DNA of 64,000 nucleotides, taken from the NCBI RefSeq assembly GCF_041146395.1, contig NC_091000.1, forward strand, positions 15,390,501 to 15,454,500, read 5' to 3'. The notes under the pieces are model-generated. The model had not been told where the DNA came from and did no database searches. It saw only the letters and a list, made by a program, of their open reading frames with translations. The position numbers and the translations under genes are program-made. Position 1 is the first letter of the stretch, and each line of letters begins with the position of its first letter. Of this stretch, positions 1-12,489 are shown one piece after another. The stretch is from Eulemur rufifrons. Taxonomy: Eukaryota; Chordata; Mammalia; Primates; Lemuridae.

Positions 1-5
1 GGTAG

Positions 6-300
<295 letters not shown>

Positions 301-394
301 GTACTATAGGCAATTTAGAGTTAACTCACTTGGATTTTTGTTTTTGTGTTTGTTTTTAAGAAGGCAGAGTATTAATTTTTTTTCAGGTAATATA

Positions 395-640
395 ATTTAT
401 CCATTTCCACAACCATTTTTCGAATGAGGCTTTATAGATCAGGCCCTCTTCTGAGCAGGTGGATGTGGTCTCTTCTCTCACGGACCTTACGTTCTGTGGG
501 AGGAGACAAATGATGAATACATGAAGTGGCACAGTAATGATAGTGATTATATGACAATGACAGGGGTGGATTACAAGCAACTTTAGACACAGTGGTTAGA
601 AAAGGCTTCGGGGAAGGGGGTTATTAACAGGAGCTTAGTT
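395..640 (-). mobile_element. L2 LINE 3' fragment, antisense
   Basis: The stretch around 'cggaccttacgttctgtggg' followed by 'aggagacaaatgatgaatac' matches the reversed L2 pattern 'catggagcttacattctagtgg' then 'gagacagacaataaac'. It is heavily diverged. I infer an L2 remnant; a repeat-library search would settle it. Confidence 0.55.
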
Positions 641-1214
641 TCCTGCGTTTGTGGATCCGTGAGCTGTCCACTAGAGTGAATCTTCTGGCCATTAATGTCT
701 TCTTTCACACTTACCCGGCCTCTTGCAGTGAGAATGACCTAAACTACCAATTAGATAGGAAAATAACACCTGATACTAATACCTTCCTGTTTTCCCTCTT
801 TGGCCCAGCCTGCCTCATGTCCATGTCACCTTTTCTCTTCTCCTGCTTCTTCCATTGTTTGCTCTTGAGAGTTTGTATGTGAGAAGGGGTAAGTTTAGTT
901 CAGGCCGGAAAAGGGTAGGATGCTTGAGTCTAGTCCCAAGACAAGCTGGGGTTTTGAACAACGAAGCAGATATTGTATGTCTATCTCTGTCATGTGCAGC
1001 CTAGGAGGAGGTGTTTACCCTGAGCAGCCAGGCTGTCCATAGTTTGAGAAGCTAAAAGTCTAGAATTTCATGCAAAGTTCTTGATTTTCAACTGTCGATA
1101 ATTAATTTTAAAATATAAATATACTGTGCTTTCTCCAAGAGTAAGAACAAGACAGAAAAACCAATAAAGCCCAAAACTGAGGGTCAGGAAGAGCCCACCC
1201 TGTGTAGTACGAAG
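641..1214. other. No recognised feature
   Basis: I see no gene, RNA or repeat family that I can name here. Short open frames have no coding character. Confidence 0.5.
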
Positions 1215-1460
1215 AATCGGTTGGAGACTTGAGCCTAAGGTAGGACATCTGTCAAATGGTTCCTGCAAAGGCCAGGCGGAGGCTGGTGAGGACAGCGGCA
1301 ATGTGCACACCAAGGAGGGTCAGTGTCGGGTGAATTAGAGTCAATGACATCCGAGTCACTGGAGAAGAGGTGATGCTGAGCCTGAGTTTGATGACTGAGA
1401 GAATAGTGGCACCATGACTTGCCCCAGTGAACCCAGAGAAAGAGCAGGATCACAGAGGAT
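1215..1460 (-). mobile_element. Possible L2 LINE internal fragment, antisense
   Basis: The segment containing 'gagcctgagtttgatgactg' and the following 'agtggcaccatgacttgcccc' resembles the reversed L2 stretch about a gene-like 'ggcctgagcaactggaagg' box. It may belong to the same old insertion as the L2 piece near 395-640. The match is weak. Confidence 0.4.
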
Positions 1461-2962
1461 GGTGATCTTTGAACAGCCCGTTTCTCTCACGCACTCCTGC
1501 AGTGTGTTCAACTTCAGGCCCTGGGATTGATGGATACTCCCGGGTCCTGTGCACTGGTGTCCTTTGATGGTACAAAGGAGCACAGTGACTTGGGACCTGA
1601 ATTCTCTGATAAATTCATGTAAATCTCAAAGAACTAAAAAACACGCTATTAAATAATAGATAGAAAGCATGTTCATCTGATGGGAAAGGTATAAAACTGA
1701 ACTTAGAGTGACAACACTGGCTAAACGAAGAGGCTCCAAGTTTTGTTACTAAAGAGCATTTTAAATGAGACTGTATTAAAATGATAAGTAGATCTTTCCA
1801 TAGCAGAACAAGAAAACCACTCATCTTCCTCCTAATTAAATGATTATATGATTTTATGAGAGAAGATTGAGTTCTGATTTTAAATATAATTGCTGGGTAA
1901 TATGACTATGAACCAAATATGAAGGATTTGAAATAAAAAAGGATCAGTATTCTCAATTCCATAAAATTTGTGCCAACTAATTGTAGATAATAAAATATTT
2001 TTATGTACTTTTTTAAAAGAAGATAATTAATAGACATAACAACTATTGTCAAATTAGCCAAATTTTCACTCTTGGTTTCCAATTTTCAGTTCTCTCCAGA
2101 AAGTGCAATTATTCTTCACAGTGAGGAATATGTGTCTCACAGGATACATTTAAGTCTTCACTTTGATTTACAAGCTTCAGTGTTAATTAAACTAATGCCA
2201 ACTACACTAACAGTCTGGAAATCCTTTGACAAATACTAATATAAATGATAGGTCTGGCACAGACATGTATAGATGGAGGCTTGCCTGATTTTTAAAAGGT
2301 ATTTTACCGATTTGGCTATATAATATTTAATCTGTAACTATTCATTTTATCCTGGAAAACATTGTCTAGAAAGCCCCAGAGATAAATTGCCATGTAGAAT
2401 AAATAGACTCCCACAGGAATAAGTCAGTTATTGCTGAGAAATGTGGTACTGGGAATGAAGCCCCCACATGGCAAAAGCAAGCTTAGTTTCGTTAAATTCT
2501 CCTGTCCCCCACACACTTACTTGTGTAGACTTTGGTCTTTCTTTGGAGCAACATTTCACTGAATTATTTTCTAACTTGTGGATCCCTCATTTTCTCTGGG
2601 ATCTACATATCAGGGTAGTCTGATAATTTCTTTTTGTCCCAGTTATTTCTTAAAAGTAACCATATCCACTAAGCCATGATTTTACTTTTTAGACAATCGC
2701 ATGTCTTTCCGTGTCATTAGTTATATTAATATGATATTGAAGATTCTAAAAGCAGGATTGGAAAACCATATATACCTCATATTGAGTGAACCAAGAACAG
2801 AAGTTAAGTCAAGAATACTCGTATTTGTTTCTGGGTATTCTATTTACTAGATGTATGACTAGTTCTATTCTATGAATGCATATTTTTCTTTTAATTTTAG
2901 CATACTGATTTATTTTCAATCCAATAAGTGTGAATAAAAGCATAAAATGATAATGTTCATGT
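1461..2962. other. No recognised feature
   Basis: AT-rich DNA with no open frame, RNA or repeat that I can support. Confidence 0.5.
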
Positions 2963-2979
2963 AAATATTAATGAACTTT
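2963..2979. repeat. Degraded target-site duplication, left copy
   Basis: AAATATTAATGAACTTT here compares with AAATATTGATGAGCCTT at 5823-5839, 14 of 17 positions identical. The pair brackets the L1 exactly where L1 similarity starts and ends, which supports it as a worn TSD. Confidence 0.6.
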
Positions 2980-5825
2980 GGGAACCAAGAGTTGCTTCTT
3001 CAAAAAGTTCAACAAAATTGACAAGTCTTTAGCTAGATTGGCTAAGAAAACGTGAAAGAAGATCCCAATAACTAAAATCAGAAATGAAAGAGGAGACATT
3101 ACTACAAATTTTATAGAAACAAAAAAGGGTTATAAAAGAGTACTATGAGAGCCAACAAATTGGATAACTTAGATGAGATGGAAAATCCCTAGAAACCCAC
3201 AACTAACTAAGATGGAATCATGAAGAAATAGAAAATCTGAACATATGTAAAACTAGTAAGGAGATTGAATCTATAATAACTTCCCAATCAAAAAGTCAAG
3301 GACCAGATGGCTTCACTGGAGAATTAAAACAAATGCTCCTCGAACTCTTAGGAAAAAATCAGAGAGGAACACTTCCAAACTCATTCTATGAGACCAGTAT
3401 TATCCTGATATTAAAGCCAGACAAAGACACTGCAAGGAAAAAAAAAAAAAAAAAAAAAAGGAAGAAACGTCAGAATACTATCCTTATTAAATATTTTTGC
3501 AAAAATCCTCAATAAAATACTAGCAATCCAAATTCAGCAGCACATTAAAAGAATTATACATCATAACCAAATGGGGTTTATTCCTGGAATGCAAAGGTAG
3601 TTCAACATATAAAAATCAATCAATATAATGCACCACATTAGCAGAACAAAGGACAAAAAAACACATGATCATTTCAACTGATGCAGAAAAAAGCATTAGA
3701 AAAGATTCAACATACTTTCTTTATAAAAACACTCAATAACCTCCAAATAGAAGAAAACTATGTCAACATAATAAAGGCCACGTATGAAAAGCCCACAACT
3801 AACATCATTCTTAGTGGTAAAAGATCGACAGCTTTCCTGCTAAGATCAAGACGAGCAAGGTAAGGATGCCCTCTTTCACCACTTCTATTCTACTTGTACC
3901 AGAAGACCTAGACAGAGCAATTACGTAATAAAAAGTAATGAAAGGCATCCAAATTGGAAAGGCAGAAAAATTATATTTGATTACAGATCACATGATGACT
4001 TTATATGTAGAAAACCCTAAATATTCCATCCAAAAAACTGTTAGAACAAATAAATGAATTCAGCAAAGTTATAGAACACAAAATTAGCACACAAAATCAA
4101 TTGAATTTGTATATATTAATAATGAACAATCCAAAAGAAAATTGAGAAAATAACTTCATTTACAATAGCATCAAAAGGAATAAAATATTAATACTTAGCA
4201 ACAAACTTAATCAAGGTGGCAAAAGACTTATACACTGAAAACTACAGAATAAATTAAAGAAGAAATTAATAAATGGAAAGATATTAGTCTTCAGGGAATG
4301 GAAGACTTAATATCTATTGTTCAGATGTTAGTACTGCCCAAAGTAATCTACAGAGTCAATGCAATCCCTATCAAAATCCCAACATTTTTTGCAGAAGTAG
4401 AAAAAATTCATCCTAAAATTCATACAGAAGCTCAAGGGATCAAGAATAGCCCAAATGTTCTTGAAAAAGAAAAACAAAATTGAAGATCTTATATTTCTGA
4501 ATTTCAAAATTACTATAAAGCTACAGTAATCAAAACAATGAGTACTGGCATAAAGACTGGCAGGTAGATCAATAGAATAGAACAGAGAACCTAGAAATAA
4601 ACCCTCTAATTTGTAGTCAAATGGATTTCGACAAAGGTGCCAAGACTATTCAATAGGGAAGGGCAATCTTTTCAACAAATGATAGAAACTGGATATCTCC
4701 ATGCAAAATAATTAAGTTGGACCCTTACCTTATACCATTTACAAAAAATTAACTCAACATGGATCAAAGGGGGAAGGCTTTATGTCATTGGCTTTGGCAA
4801 TGATTACTTGCATGTGACACTAAAACCACAGGCAACAAAGAAAATAGGTGAATGATACTATACCAAAATTAAAAACTTCTGTGCATCAAAGGACATAATT
4901 GACAGAGTGAAAAGGTAACTCATGAAATGGAAGAAAATCTTTACAAATAATATATATGATAGAGGTTTAATATACAGACTATATGAAGAACTCCTACATC
5001 TCAACAACAACAAAAAACACAATTAAAAATGGACAAAGGACTTGAATAGACATTTCTCTGAAGAAGATATACAAATAGTTAATAAGCACATGAAAAGATG
5101 CTCAACATCACTAATCATTAGAGAAATGCAAATCTGAACCACAATAAGATACCAATTATATTGATTAGAATGGCTACTGCAAAACAAAACAAAATTACAA
5201 ATGTTGTCAAGGATGTAACAAAATTGGAACACTTGTGCACTGTTGGTGGAATGTAAAATGGTACAGTTACTATGGAAATCAGTATGATTATTCCCCCCCA
5301 AATTGAAAATAGAACTACTGTATGATCCATTAGTCATTAGTTTAATCTCTGGGCATATATACACAAAATAACTCAAAGCAGGGACTCAAAGAGGTATTTT
5401 TGCACCTGTGTTTATAGCAGCATTATTAACAGTAGCTCAAAAGGTGGAAGCAACCGACGTGTCCACTGCCAGAAGAATAAACAAAATATGGTGTATACAT
5501 ACAGTGGAATATTATTCAGCTAAAAATTTCCTTCCTAAATGAAGAAAATTCTAACACATGCTAACAACTTAAGGACATTGTGCTAAGTGAAATAAGCCAG
5601 CCACAAAAGGACAAATACTATATGATTCCACTTATATATAGCACTTAGGGTTGTTTAATGGGTATAGAGTTTCAGTTTTGCAAGATTAAAAGGGTTCTGG
5701 AGATGGATGTTAATAATGCTTCCACAATGATGTGAAAGTTGTTCACTGAACGGTACACTTAAAAATGGTTAAGATGGTAATTTTCATGACTTTTATGCTA
5801 TATGTATTTTATCACAATTAAAAAA
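2980..5825 (+). mobile_element. Old 5'-truncated L1 (L1M-type), ORF2 and 3' UTR
   Basis: This is the sense strand of LINE-1, starting inside ORF2. It runs through the reverse transcriptase and C-terminal regions into a 3' UTR. Visible landmarks are the 'gaccagatggcttcactggag' box near 3301, RT pieces near 3333-3515 and 3681-3863, an ORF2 piece at 4298-4483 and the 'ctgttggtggaatg' box near 5240. The end, 'gtacacttaaaaatggttaag' then an A-rich tail near 5815, is typical of old mammalian L1M 3' ends. Many stops and frameshifts break ORF2, and a 22-A run sits inside the RT region. The copy is dead. Degraded TSDs flank it. The exact subfamily is uncertain. Confidence 0.92.
3333..4483 (+). pseudogene. 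Broken L1 ORF2 reverse-transcriptase region
   Basis: Three short plus-strand open pieces (3333-3515, 3681-3863 and 4298-4483) are fragments of L1 ORF2. The first includes the RT motif '[19 protein letters not shown]', where intact L1s read a closely similar segment. It then runs into lysines coded by an A-run at 3438-3459. The next piece continues the RT palm, and the last lies downstream of it. Frame changes and stops separate them, so no product is expected. In an intact element this protein reverse-transcribes L1 RNA at a nicked chromosomal target. Confidence 0.85.
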
Positions 5826-5839
5826 TATTGATGAGCCTT
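5826..5839. repeat. Degraded target-site duplication, right copy
   Basis: Right partner of the 2963-2979 repeat. The shared segment begins within the A-rich tail at about 5823. Confidence 0.55.
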
Positions 5840-5849
5840 AAGAAATTCA

Positions 5850-6075
5850 GCAGACACAGATTACTCAGATTGCCTGGTGGTATAGAAAGAACAAAAACTT
5901 TTAAGCTGAACAGACCTAAATTTGAAATGATTCTTCTACTTTCTAGTGTTGTGACCTCAAAGATATCACTAGTCACTTTGACACTCAGGTTTCTCATATT
6001 ATACTGTGACTACCTTGTGAGGTATGCTGAGGAGTAATTGAGAGTGTATATCTACAGTAACTGGCACAATATGTG
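5850..6075 (+). mobile_element. MIR SINE
   Basis: The order of boxes fits MIR: 'cctggtggtatagaaagaac', a degraded 'gtgttgtgacctcaaag' (compare 'tgtgtgaccttgg'), 'cactcaggtttctcatatt', then 'ggcacaatatg' near the end. The copy is old and diverged, with no intact tRNA-like promoter. Confidence 0.65.
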
Positions 6076-6234
6076 CCCCTTGACAGATATGCAGCAATGA
6101 TCATTTCTTTGCATTTGCTGTAGGTAATATCAAGGTGCAATTGACTGCAAATAGTTCTCTATGATTTAAATGCAAATATCAACTTAACTTATATGAGCTA
6201 ATACATTTTTTATAGCATGTTATGATTTATACAA

Positions 6235-6350
6235 GGCTTTTATATACTACTTTATTTTCATAACCTTTTGAGGCAGGCATTATAAATCTTATTTTACCAA
6301 TGGATGGTCTGAATATAAAGGAGTTACATGATTCGCTTAAGATCACATAT
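6235..6350 (-). mobile_element. MIR SINE fragment, antisense
   Basis: 'ttttgaggcaggcattataa', 'attttaccaatgga' and 'ttaagatcacatattgcc' follow the reversed MIR order: gaggtagg, then ccattttacagatg, then caaggtcacac. Confidence 0.6.
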
Positions 6351-9300
6351 TGCCATGATTCAACACAATATTTTCTTACTGCAATTTCCTATTTATATTG
6401 TATACTTAGGACAGGGAAAAAAATCTAAGCCCTATACTAAACCACACCTGATGCTTAGTTTCTTCAGAATTCTTTTAGTTTTCTTCCTAAGATTTAAAAA
6501 AATGATAGATTCCTATTTTCTTGTCTGGATGATTAGGTAACTTGAAGTCAGGAATTATGTCTCACCTGTTTTCCATTCTTACTCAATAACCCATAGTTCT
6601 ATAATGTTAGGCTCTCGATAAATGTGTTAAACTAAAATGGTAAAAGCTATTGATCTGAAATACTGCATTTTAAGTTTGATTCTTTATGCATCCTGTTCAT
6701 ATCGTTTATGTAGTCATTTAAATTTTTTATTTTGCATCCTGAGGGTGTTTTCATAAACATTTATTCAAATGCTAAAATTTAACTTTGATAAATCATATCT
6801 TGGGAAAATAACAAACTTGTATTTGCTTCGTGTAATTTTCATAACTGCAGATTCTTTGGCAATATGATATTATACAATGGAAACCAATTTGGGCAGGAAT
6901 CAGAACTAACCTTTCATTCTCAACTCCAGGATTAGCTCTGTTCCTAACTATTCCGGTATTCTTGAGCAGAACATATAAATACTCTGTGCCTGAATTTCTA
7001 TTAACGCATTTGCCCAATGGAGATGATAATATTTATCCTGTCTCTGTTGAAAGCTCACTTTTCCCAGATCATGAGACTCAGTATACATAGTGGTTCAAAT
7101 CAATTACTGGTAATTACAGGCAAACCTCTTTACCTCTCCATCTATACAGCTAATTAATAGTAGGACCTGCATTCTAATTTATTACAAGTTTTAGATGTGT
7201 TTATATAACATGTACAACAGCATGTGGCACATAGCACTTTGCTCAAGTGTTGGTTAAATTTCGTGTGCATAAATGTGTGTGCACTTTCAAAAGTATAAAA
7301 ATATATTTATAATATCATGCCAATTATTAGTTTTCTCCCCAAATGCTACTCTAGTTATGTATTTGCATTCCAAGCATTCCAAATACTCAACTCTCAGTTT
7401 CTTCATCTGAAAAACTGGATTAAATTATCTTTTGATTTATATTCCCGATCATCAAATGCTCTTACATCTCCCATGCTCTCAATATGACAGAGATACATAC
7501 AGAAATGTAGCATGAAGCTAGAAATTAAGAAGGTACACTTTTTTCCCCTAAAAAAAGAACAATCTTAATCAGGAAGTATAGGAGACAATAAACAGAGACT
7601 ACTGAAGCCAACTGGTTTATGAAGTGTTATTCAATCCAAGATTTTAAAGTGCACGTAATTCACACATTCCCATCTTCATAGAGGCCCTTGAAGAAGAGGA
7701 AAGAATCCATAAAAACTGTTGCCAATAAAAGATCCTCCCCTTCCTTTAACTATACCCAGCCTGACTCCAAATGCAAGTGGCCTTTACATGGGGAAGTGCT
7801 AGAGTGTGGCCAAGAGGTAAGAGGCATCTCCCTTGAGCAGAACAAAACTTCCACAGCTAACAGCTGACTCTCCAGTTGCTGGGAACTTGCTGTTCTTAGC
7901 AAATGCTCTGGCCAACACATGAGGGCAGCTTTGGGTAGAATTACTTGATGACTTGGGCCCAAAGTGTGTCTTCAGGTGAAGAAGGCTTGGGATAGATTGA
8001 ATAATTGATTGACTTAATATTGAGATATAATTTTCTTACAGTAAAATGTTGAGTTTAATGAGTTCAGACCAATTAATATTAATTTTGATGAATCTCAAAT
8101 TGTTTTCTTATAGGATTTTTTTAAGACAGTGCTAAGTTTGAAGGAAAATCTTGTTTTGATCATTACACCAAAAATGAATTTGCTCCATAAGATTAGTCTA
8201 AAATATGAAGTTTGTTCTAACATGCTGATGAATACTCATAAAGCATATTTTGACTTTCAATATTTTAAGTGAACATTTATTGATTTCAAATAAGGAAACT
8301 CAAATAAATGAACTCATTGCAAAAATTTACAAAGGCAAAACCCAATGGAGAGCGTGATGCATTATACTAATTAGGCAACAGTAGAGAGGCCCACTGCAAT
8401 GGGGTACCAGGAGATGGTGAGGCAGGTAAGGGAACACCTGCTCTACAGGTGTGCTTAGCAAAGTAGGAATAGGAAATAAAGACAACTAAAATATGCAGTT
8501 ACGGGAGTTATAAACATAAAAATGTACTCACAACATATTTTTAAAACAAAGAAACCCAATTGCTAAAATAATACTGAGTTGACCTGGAAAAGAATTAAGC
8601 TGAAATATGTCTAAGTGATACTTTCATATCCAGATTTGCTCTAGGGTCCTGATGCATTTCAACTAATCAGCTTATTTAACTATGAAAAAAAGCAGACCAA
8701 GGGACCATTAAAAAATGTAATCAAAAAAGATTAAATGGACAGGACCTCTGGTATGACAGACACTCAAACTTTAAAGACTAGAAAATTCTCTTTAATAATA
8801 CTTCAGTCATCCATTAAGAAAAAAATCATTTGGAAATCATGTTAGTCACTTACCTCTAGCTCAAATGTCACTGTTCTGTACACACTGCTGCTTTATCCAC
8901 AATGAATCACTTCATATACACTTCAAGAAAGGTACTAACTCTTACTTTATTAAAACAGACTATGACAATTAACTTTGACATCTAGAAATAAATAAGTCTT
9001 TGAAATAATATATTCATTTTATTTATTCAGATTTAGGTATCTACTTTTTGAGAAAATTGTGTTTAAATATATTTTTCACTTTTGTATATATTTGGTGTGG
9101 TGATATCAATAGTTAGACCCAGTATATAAAAGTATTTTATTGCAATGAATTTATCCAATTTCCCCAAAGGAAGAAGCAATAATGGATTATTTCCAGAAGA
9201 ATGTTATCTAATATTCCATACTAATGAACTCTTTTTAAATATAATTAATATAGCCATGTTAATAGCAGTGTGGATTTTGGTAATCAACTAGCATAATTAG

Positions 9301-9724
9301 TCCAGAATTATATGAACTTTTTAGGTAATAAAGTTTTCTGGAAACTTAAATGCAACTAATTAAAAGTTAGATTAGGTTATAAAAATCATAGGTTATATGA
9401 TTAAAGCATTCTTTCTCCAATTTATGCTCAAATTTGCATTATTATATGGAAAAATATACCAAAATCTGAATATCTAAGCCTCATTTATTCTGAAGAAAAT
9501 CTGTAAGGCATAGTAAGTAATACAACCAATATGGGACATGGCAGATAAAAATTGATCACCCAACAAATAAAGGAAAAATTTCTCTAAGAAACAATTAAAA
9601 GATGAATTTAATTGATATATAACCAGAATATATATGAACATTTTGGAGTTCCTTGTTTTCATATGAACTTAACACAGAATTGTACAGGTTTGTAGACCAG
9701 CGTTCCCTCTGTGAGTATGGCCGG
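6351..9724. other. No recognised feature (unassigned AT-rich DNA)
   Basis: I find no gene or named repeat that I can defend. A short MIR-like 'cagtttcttcatctgaaaaa' occurs near 7397. A slightly less AT-rich patch lies at about 7730-7985. Open frames are short and lack coding character. Confidence 0.5.
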
Positions 9725-9880
9725 TGAGCAAGAGGATGTGTTTGGGTCAGCCAGACCCAATCTTGCCACTTGTTAGCTGTGTAAACATGCTCAAACCTGA
9801 AATTTACCCATTTTAGAGAATAATGATAATTTCCAAGACTGGTGAGGATAATAATAAATATGTGTGAATTAAATACAAAT
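9725..9880 (+). mobile_element. MIR SINE
   Basis: 'cttgccacttgttagctgtg' followed by a diverged 'ctgaaatttacccatttt' and 'aataatgataatttcc' fits the MIR core and 3' part. Confidence 0.65.
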
Positions 9881-10222
9881 AAGGTTTAAACTGTCATCAA
9901 CTGTCTCATGTTCCTTAATAAATTTCCCTTTTGTCATTTTCATTATTCAGTAAATGCAGAGACTTAGAGTTTCTGATGTTGGGAGCAATGAAGTGTGCTC
10001 TGTCACAGGGCAGTTGCTACCAGAATGAGAGAAATGGGATTAGCATTTATCGCATCTTTGCAAAAGCAAAGGCCGGCACCTGGAGAGTGTTCCGCACAGC
10101 ATCTTAATTCTTCCCACATCTGGTCACAATGAAGTTGGTTTACAAAAAAGTAGAAGAAACAAAATAAAACAAATAAACAAAACTGAAAACAAACCTTTGT
10201 TGCCAAGATTTCTAAAGTCATC

Positions 10223-10235
10223 AAGAAATAGTGTC
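10223..10235. repeat. Target-site duplication, left copy (13 bp, perfect)
   Basis: AAGAAATAGTGTC, identical to 11588-11600. It flanks the L1 insertion exactly: L1 sequence begins at the next base. Confidence 0.95.
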
Positions 10236-10237
10236 TA

Positions 10238-11350
10238 GAACCATCCTCATATAGTCACCTAATTTTTGACAAAGCGGGAAAGAATATACCCTGGGGACAA
10301 GAATCCCTATTCAACAAATGGTGCTGGGAGAATTGGTTAGCCACTTGTAGAAGACTGAAACAGGACCCACAGCTTTCACCTCTCACAAAAATCAAATCAC
10401 GGTGGATAACAGACTTAAACCTTAGGCATGATACAATCAGAATTCTAGAAGACAATGTAGGAAAGACTCTTACAGACATTGGCCTAGGCAAAGAATTTAT
10501 GAAGAAGACCCCCAAGGCAATCACAGCAGCAACAAAAATAAATGAATGGGACATGATTAAATTAAAAAGCTTCTGCACAGCCAAAGAAACAGTCCAGAGA
10601 ATAAACAGACCACCTACAGAATGGGAAAAAATTTTTGCATACTACACATCAGATAAAGGACTGATAACAAGAATCTATTTAGAACTCAGGAAAATCAGCA
10701 AGAAAAAATCAAGCAACCCTATCAAAAAGTGGGCAAAGGACATGAATAGAAATTTTTCAAAAGAAGATATAAAAATGGCTAACAAACATATGAAAAAGTG
10801 TTCAACATCTCTAATCATCAGGGAAATGCAAATCAAAACCACAATGAGATATCACTTAACCCCAGTGAGAATGGCCTTTATCAAAAAAACCCAAAACAAC
10901 ACATGTTGGCGTGGGTGTGGAGAGACAGGAACACTAATACACTGCTGGTGGGACTGCAAACTAGTGCAACCCCTGTGGAAAGCTTTATGGAGGTATCTTA
11001 AACAGATTCAAGTAGACCTGCCATTTGACCCAGCAATCCCATTACTGGGCATATACCCAAAGGAAAAAAGGTCATTCTGTAACAAAGGCACATGTACCCA
11101 AATGTTTATAGCAGCACAATTCACAATAGCAAAGATGTGGAAACAACCCAAATGCCCATCAATACATGATTGGATTAGTAAACTGTGGTATATGTATACC
11201 ATGGAATATTACTCAGCTATAAGGAATGATGAAGATACGACATCTCTATGGTTCTCCTGGAGAGAGTTGGAACCCATTATATTAAGTGAAGTATCCCAAG
11301 AATGGAAAAACAAGCATCACATGTACTCACCAGAAAATTGGTTTCCCTGA
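10238..11350 (+). pseudogene. Open C-terminal part of L1 ORF2 (5' truncated)
   Basis: The ORF2 frame is open from the insertion point to a stop at 11348-11350, about 370 codons; the first ATG in frame is at 10499. The segment follows the RT domain. Counting from that ATG it holds the complete LINE-1 C-terminal Cys/His motif (C136, C140, H148, C153; spacing C-x3-C-x7-H-x4-C), then the tryptophan-rich '[19 protein letters not shown]' block and the conserved end. In full-length L1 this end takes part in RNA binding and retrotransposition. Here the endonuclease and RT domains are missing and there is no L1 promoter, so a product is unlikely. The lack of stops reflects youth rather than selection. 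Confidence 0.9.
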
Positions 11351-11403
11351 TCATCACCTAAATACAAATCTGGGAACGACACCAATTGGACATCAGACTG
11401 AGG

Positions 11404-11427
11404 TGGGGGGTGGGGGAGGGGATGGGT
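11404..11427 (+). other. G-quadruplex-prone tract in L1 3' UTR
   Basis: Four G-runs separated by one- or two-base spacers (six G, t, five G, a, four G, at, three G). This fits the usual four-run motif with short loops. Polypurine G-rich tracts in L1 3' UTRs are known; folding here is inferred. Confidence 0.75.
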
Positions 11428-11587
11428 GTATGCCTACACAATGAGTGCATTGCGCACTGTTTGGGGAGTGGTAACACTTGAAGGTGCTGACTCGGGAAAG
11501 GGGGGGTGGGGAAAAATATGAAACTATTGTTTTTAACTTGCACTGTTCACTTAATAATTTATCATGAATAAAAAAAAAAAAAAAAAA

Positions 11588-11600
11588 AAGAAATAGTGTC
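11588..11600. repeat. Target-site duplication, right copy (13 bp, perfect)
   Basis: AAGAAATAGTGTC, identical to 10223-10235, directly after the A-tail. Confidence 0.95.
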
Positions 11601-12489
11601 ACTTATAAAAGAGGTTTCTAAAACCACCTATCTGAAAACAGAAGAAAGCAAGGGTCCCTCACCTCCACCAAATCCATGGGTTTAACAATTTTTTCCTTTT
11701 AAAGTAATAATAATAATTTAAATAAAAATGTATTTTTATTTTATTTTATATAGTACCTTTTTTGGAATATTTTTCTACTGGTATTTTATGATTTCTTAGA
11801 CATTCATCATTAATGTGCTAAGTTTTGAATTCTGGCTCAGCTCCATATTTGTTTTTTTGTTTGTTTGGATATTATTACCATAAGAAAGTAAGCAGACAGG
11901 GTGTCATTGGTTCCAAATTCACAGAAGATTATAAGAAATAAAAGTTTATCTATTGTTAATTTTTTGTTATAGCAAAATATATTCTTCTCAAAGAGAAAAA
12001 ATATTTTCATGTAAATATTATAGAATTTATCACATTTATTACTTACATAAATTAACCAATTCATACACATACTTACTTAATGTAGAGATTACTACATAAC
12101 TATCTCTACTTAAATGTAGTGATAATTGACCTAAACATTAATATGTTCTTATTTTCTCAAAGTTTGACTTCAGACTAAAAATTATAAAAGTGAAAGAGGG
12201 TTATATTAAATAATGTGTGCTTAAAATTTTCTTAAGAACATAAAATATTTCCAGAAAAATTGTTTTTCTTTTAAGACTTTTGACGTCAGTAAGAATTATT
12301 TTTTAAACAGAATAGAGAAAAATTAAATGTAAAATAAATATCTCCTTTTACTTTTGTTCCAATTCTCTGAGGCAACAGTTTCTTGCAAAGACTTTCAGTT
12401 ATTTTCTATGCATAGAAAGTATATTGTGTATAGTAATATAAACTTTATCATAAATCCATTATTCTATACACACTTTCTGTTCTGATAGT
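11601..12489. other. No recognised feature (very AT-rich)
   Basis: Strongly AT-rich, with no named repeat or gene that I can support. Confidence 0.5.

Larger units (their letters stand above)
10236..11587 (+). mobile_element. Young 5'-truncated L1 (lemur-type) with intact ends
   Basis: A LINE-1 copy that starts in the C-terminal third of ORF2. It runs through the ORF2 stop at 11350, a short 3' UTR and an 'aataaa' plus A-tail ending near 11587. A perfect 13-bp TSD flanks it, the signature of target-primed reverse transcription. The 3' UTR has a strongly G-rich tract at 11404-11427 and a second one near 11494-11511, with a small inverted repeat AGTGC/GCACT at about 11446-11460 between them. 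The uninterrupted ORF2 end and the clean TSD point to a fairly recent insertion, probably restricted to this lineage. Confidence 0.95.
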
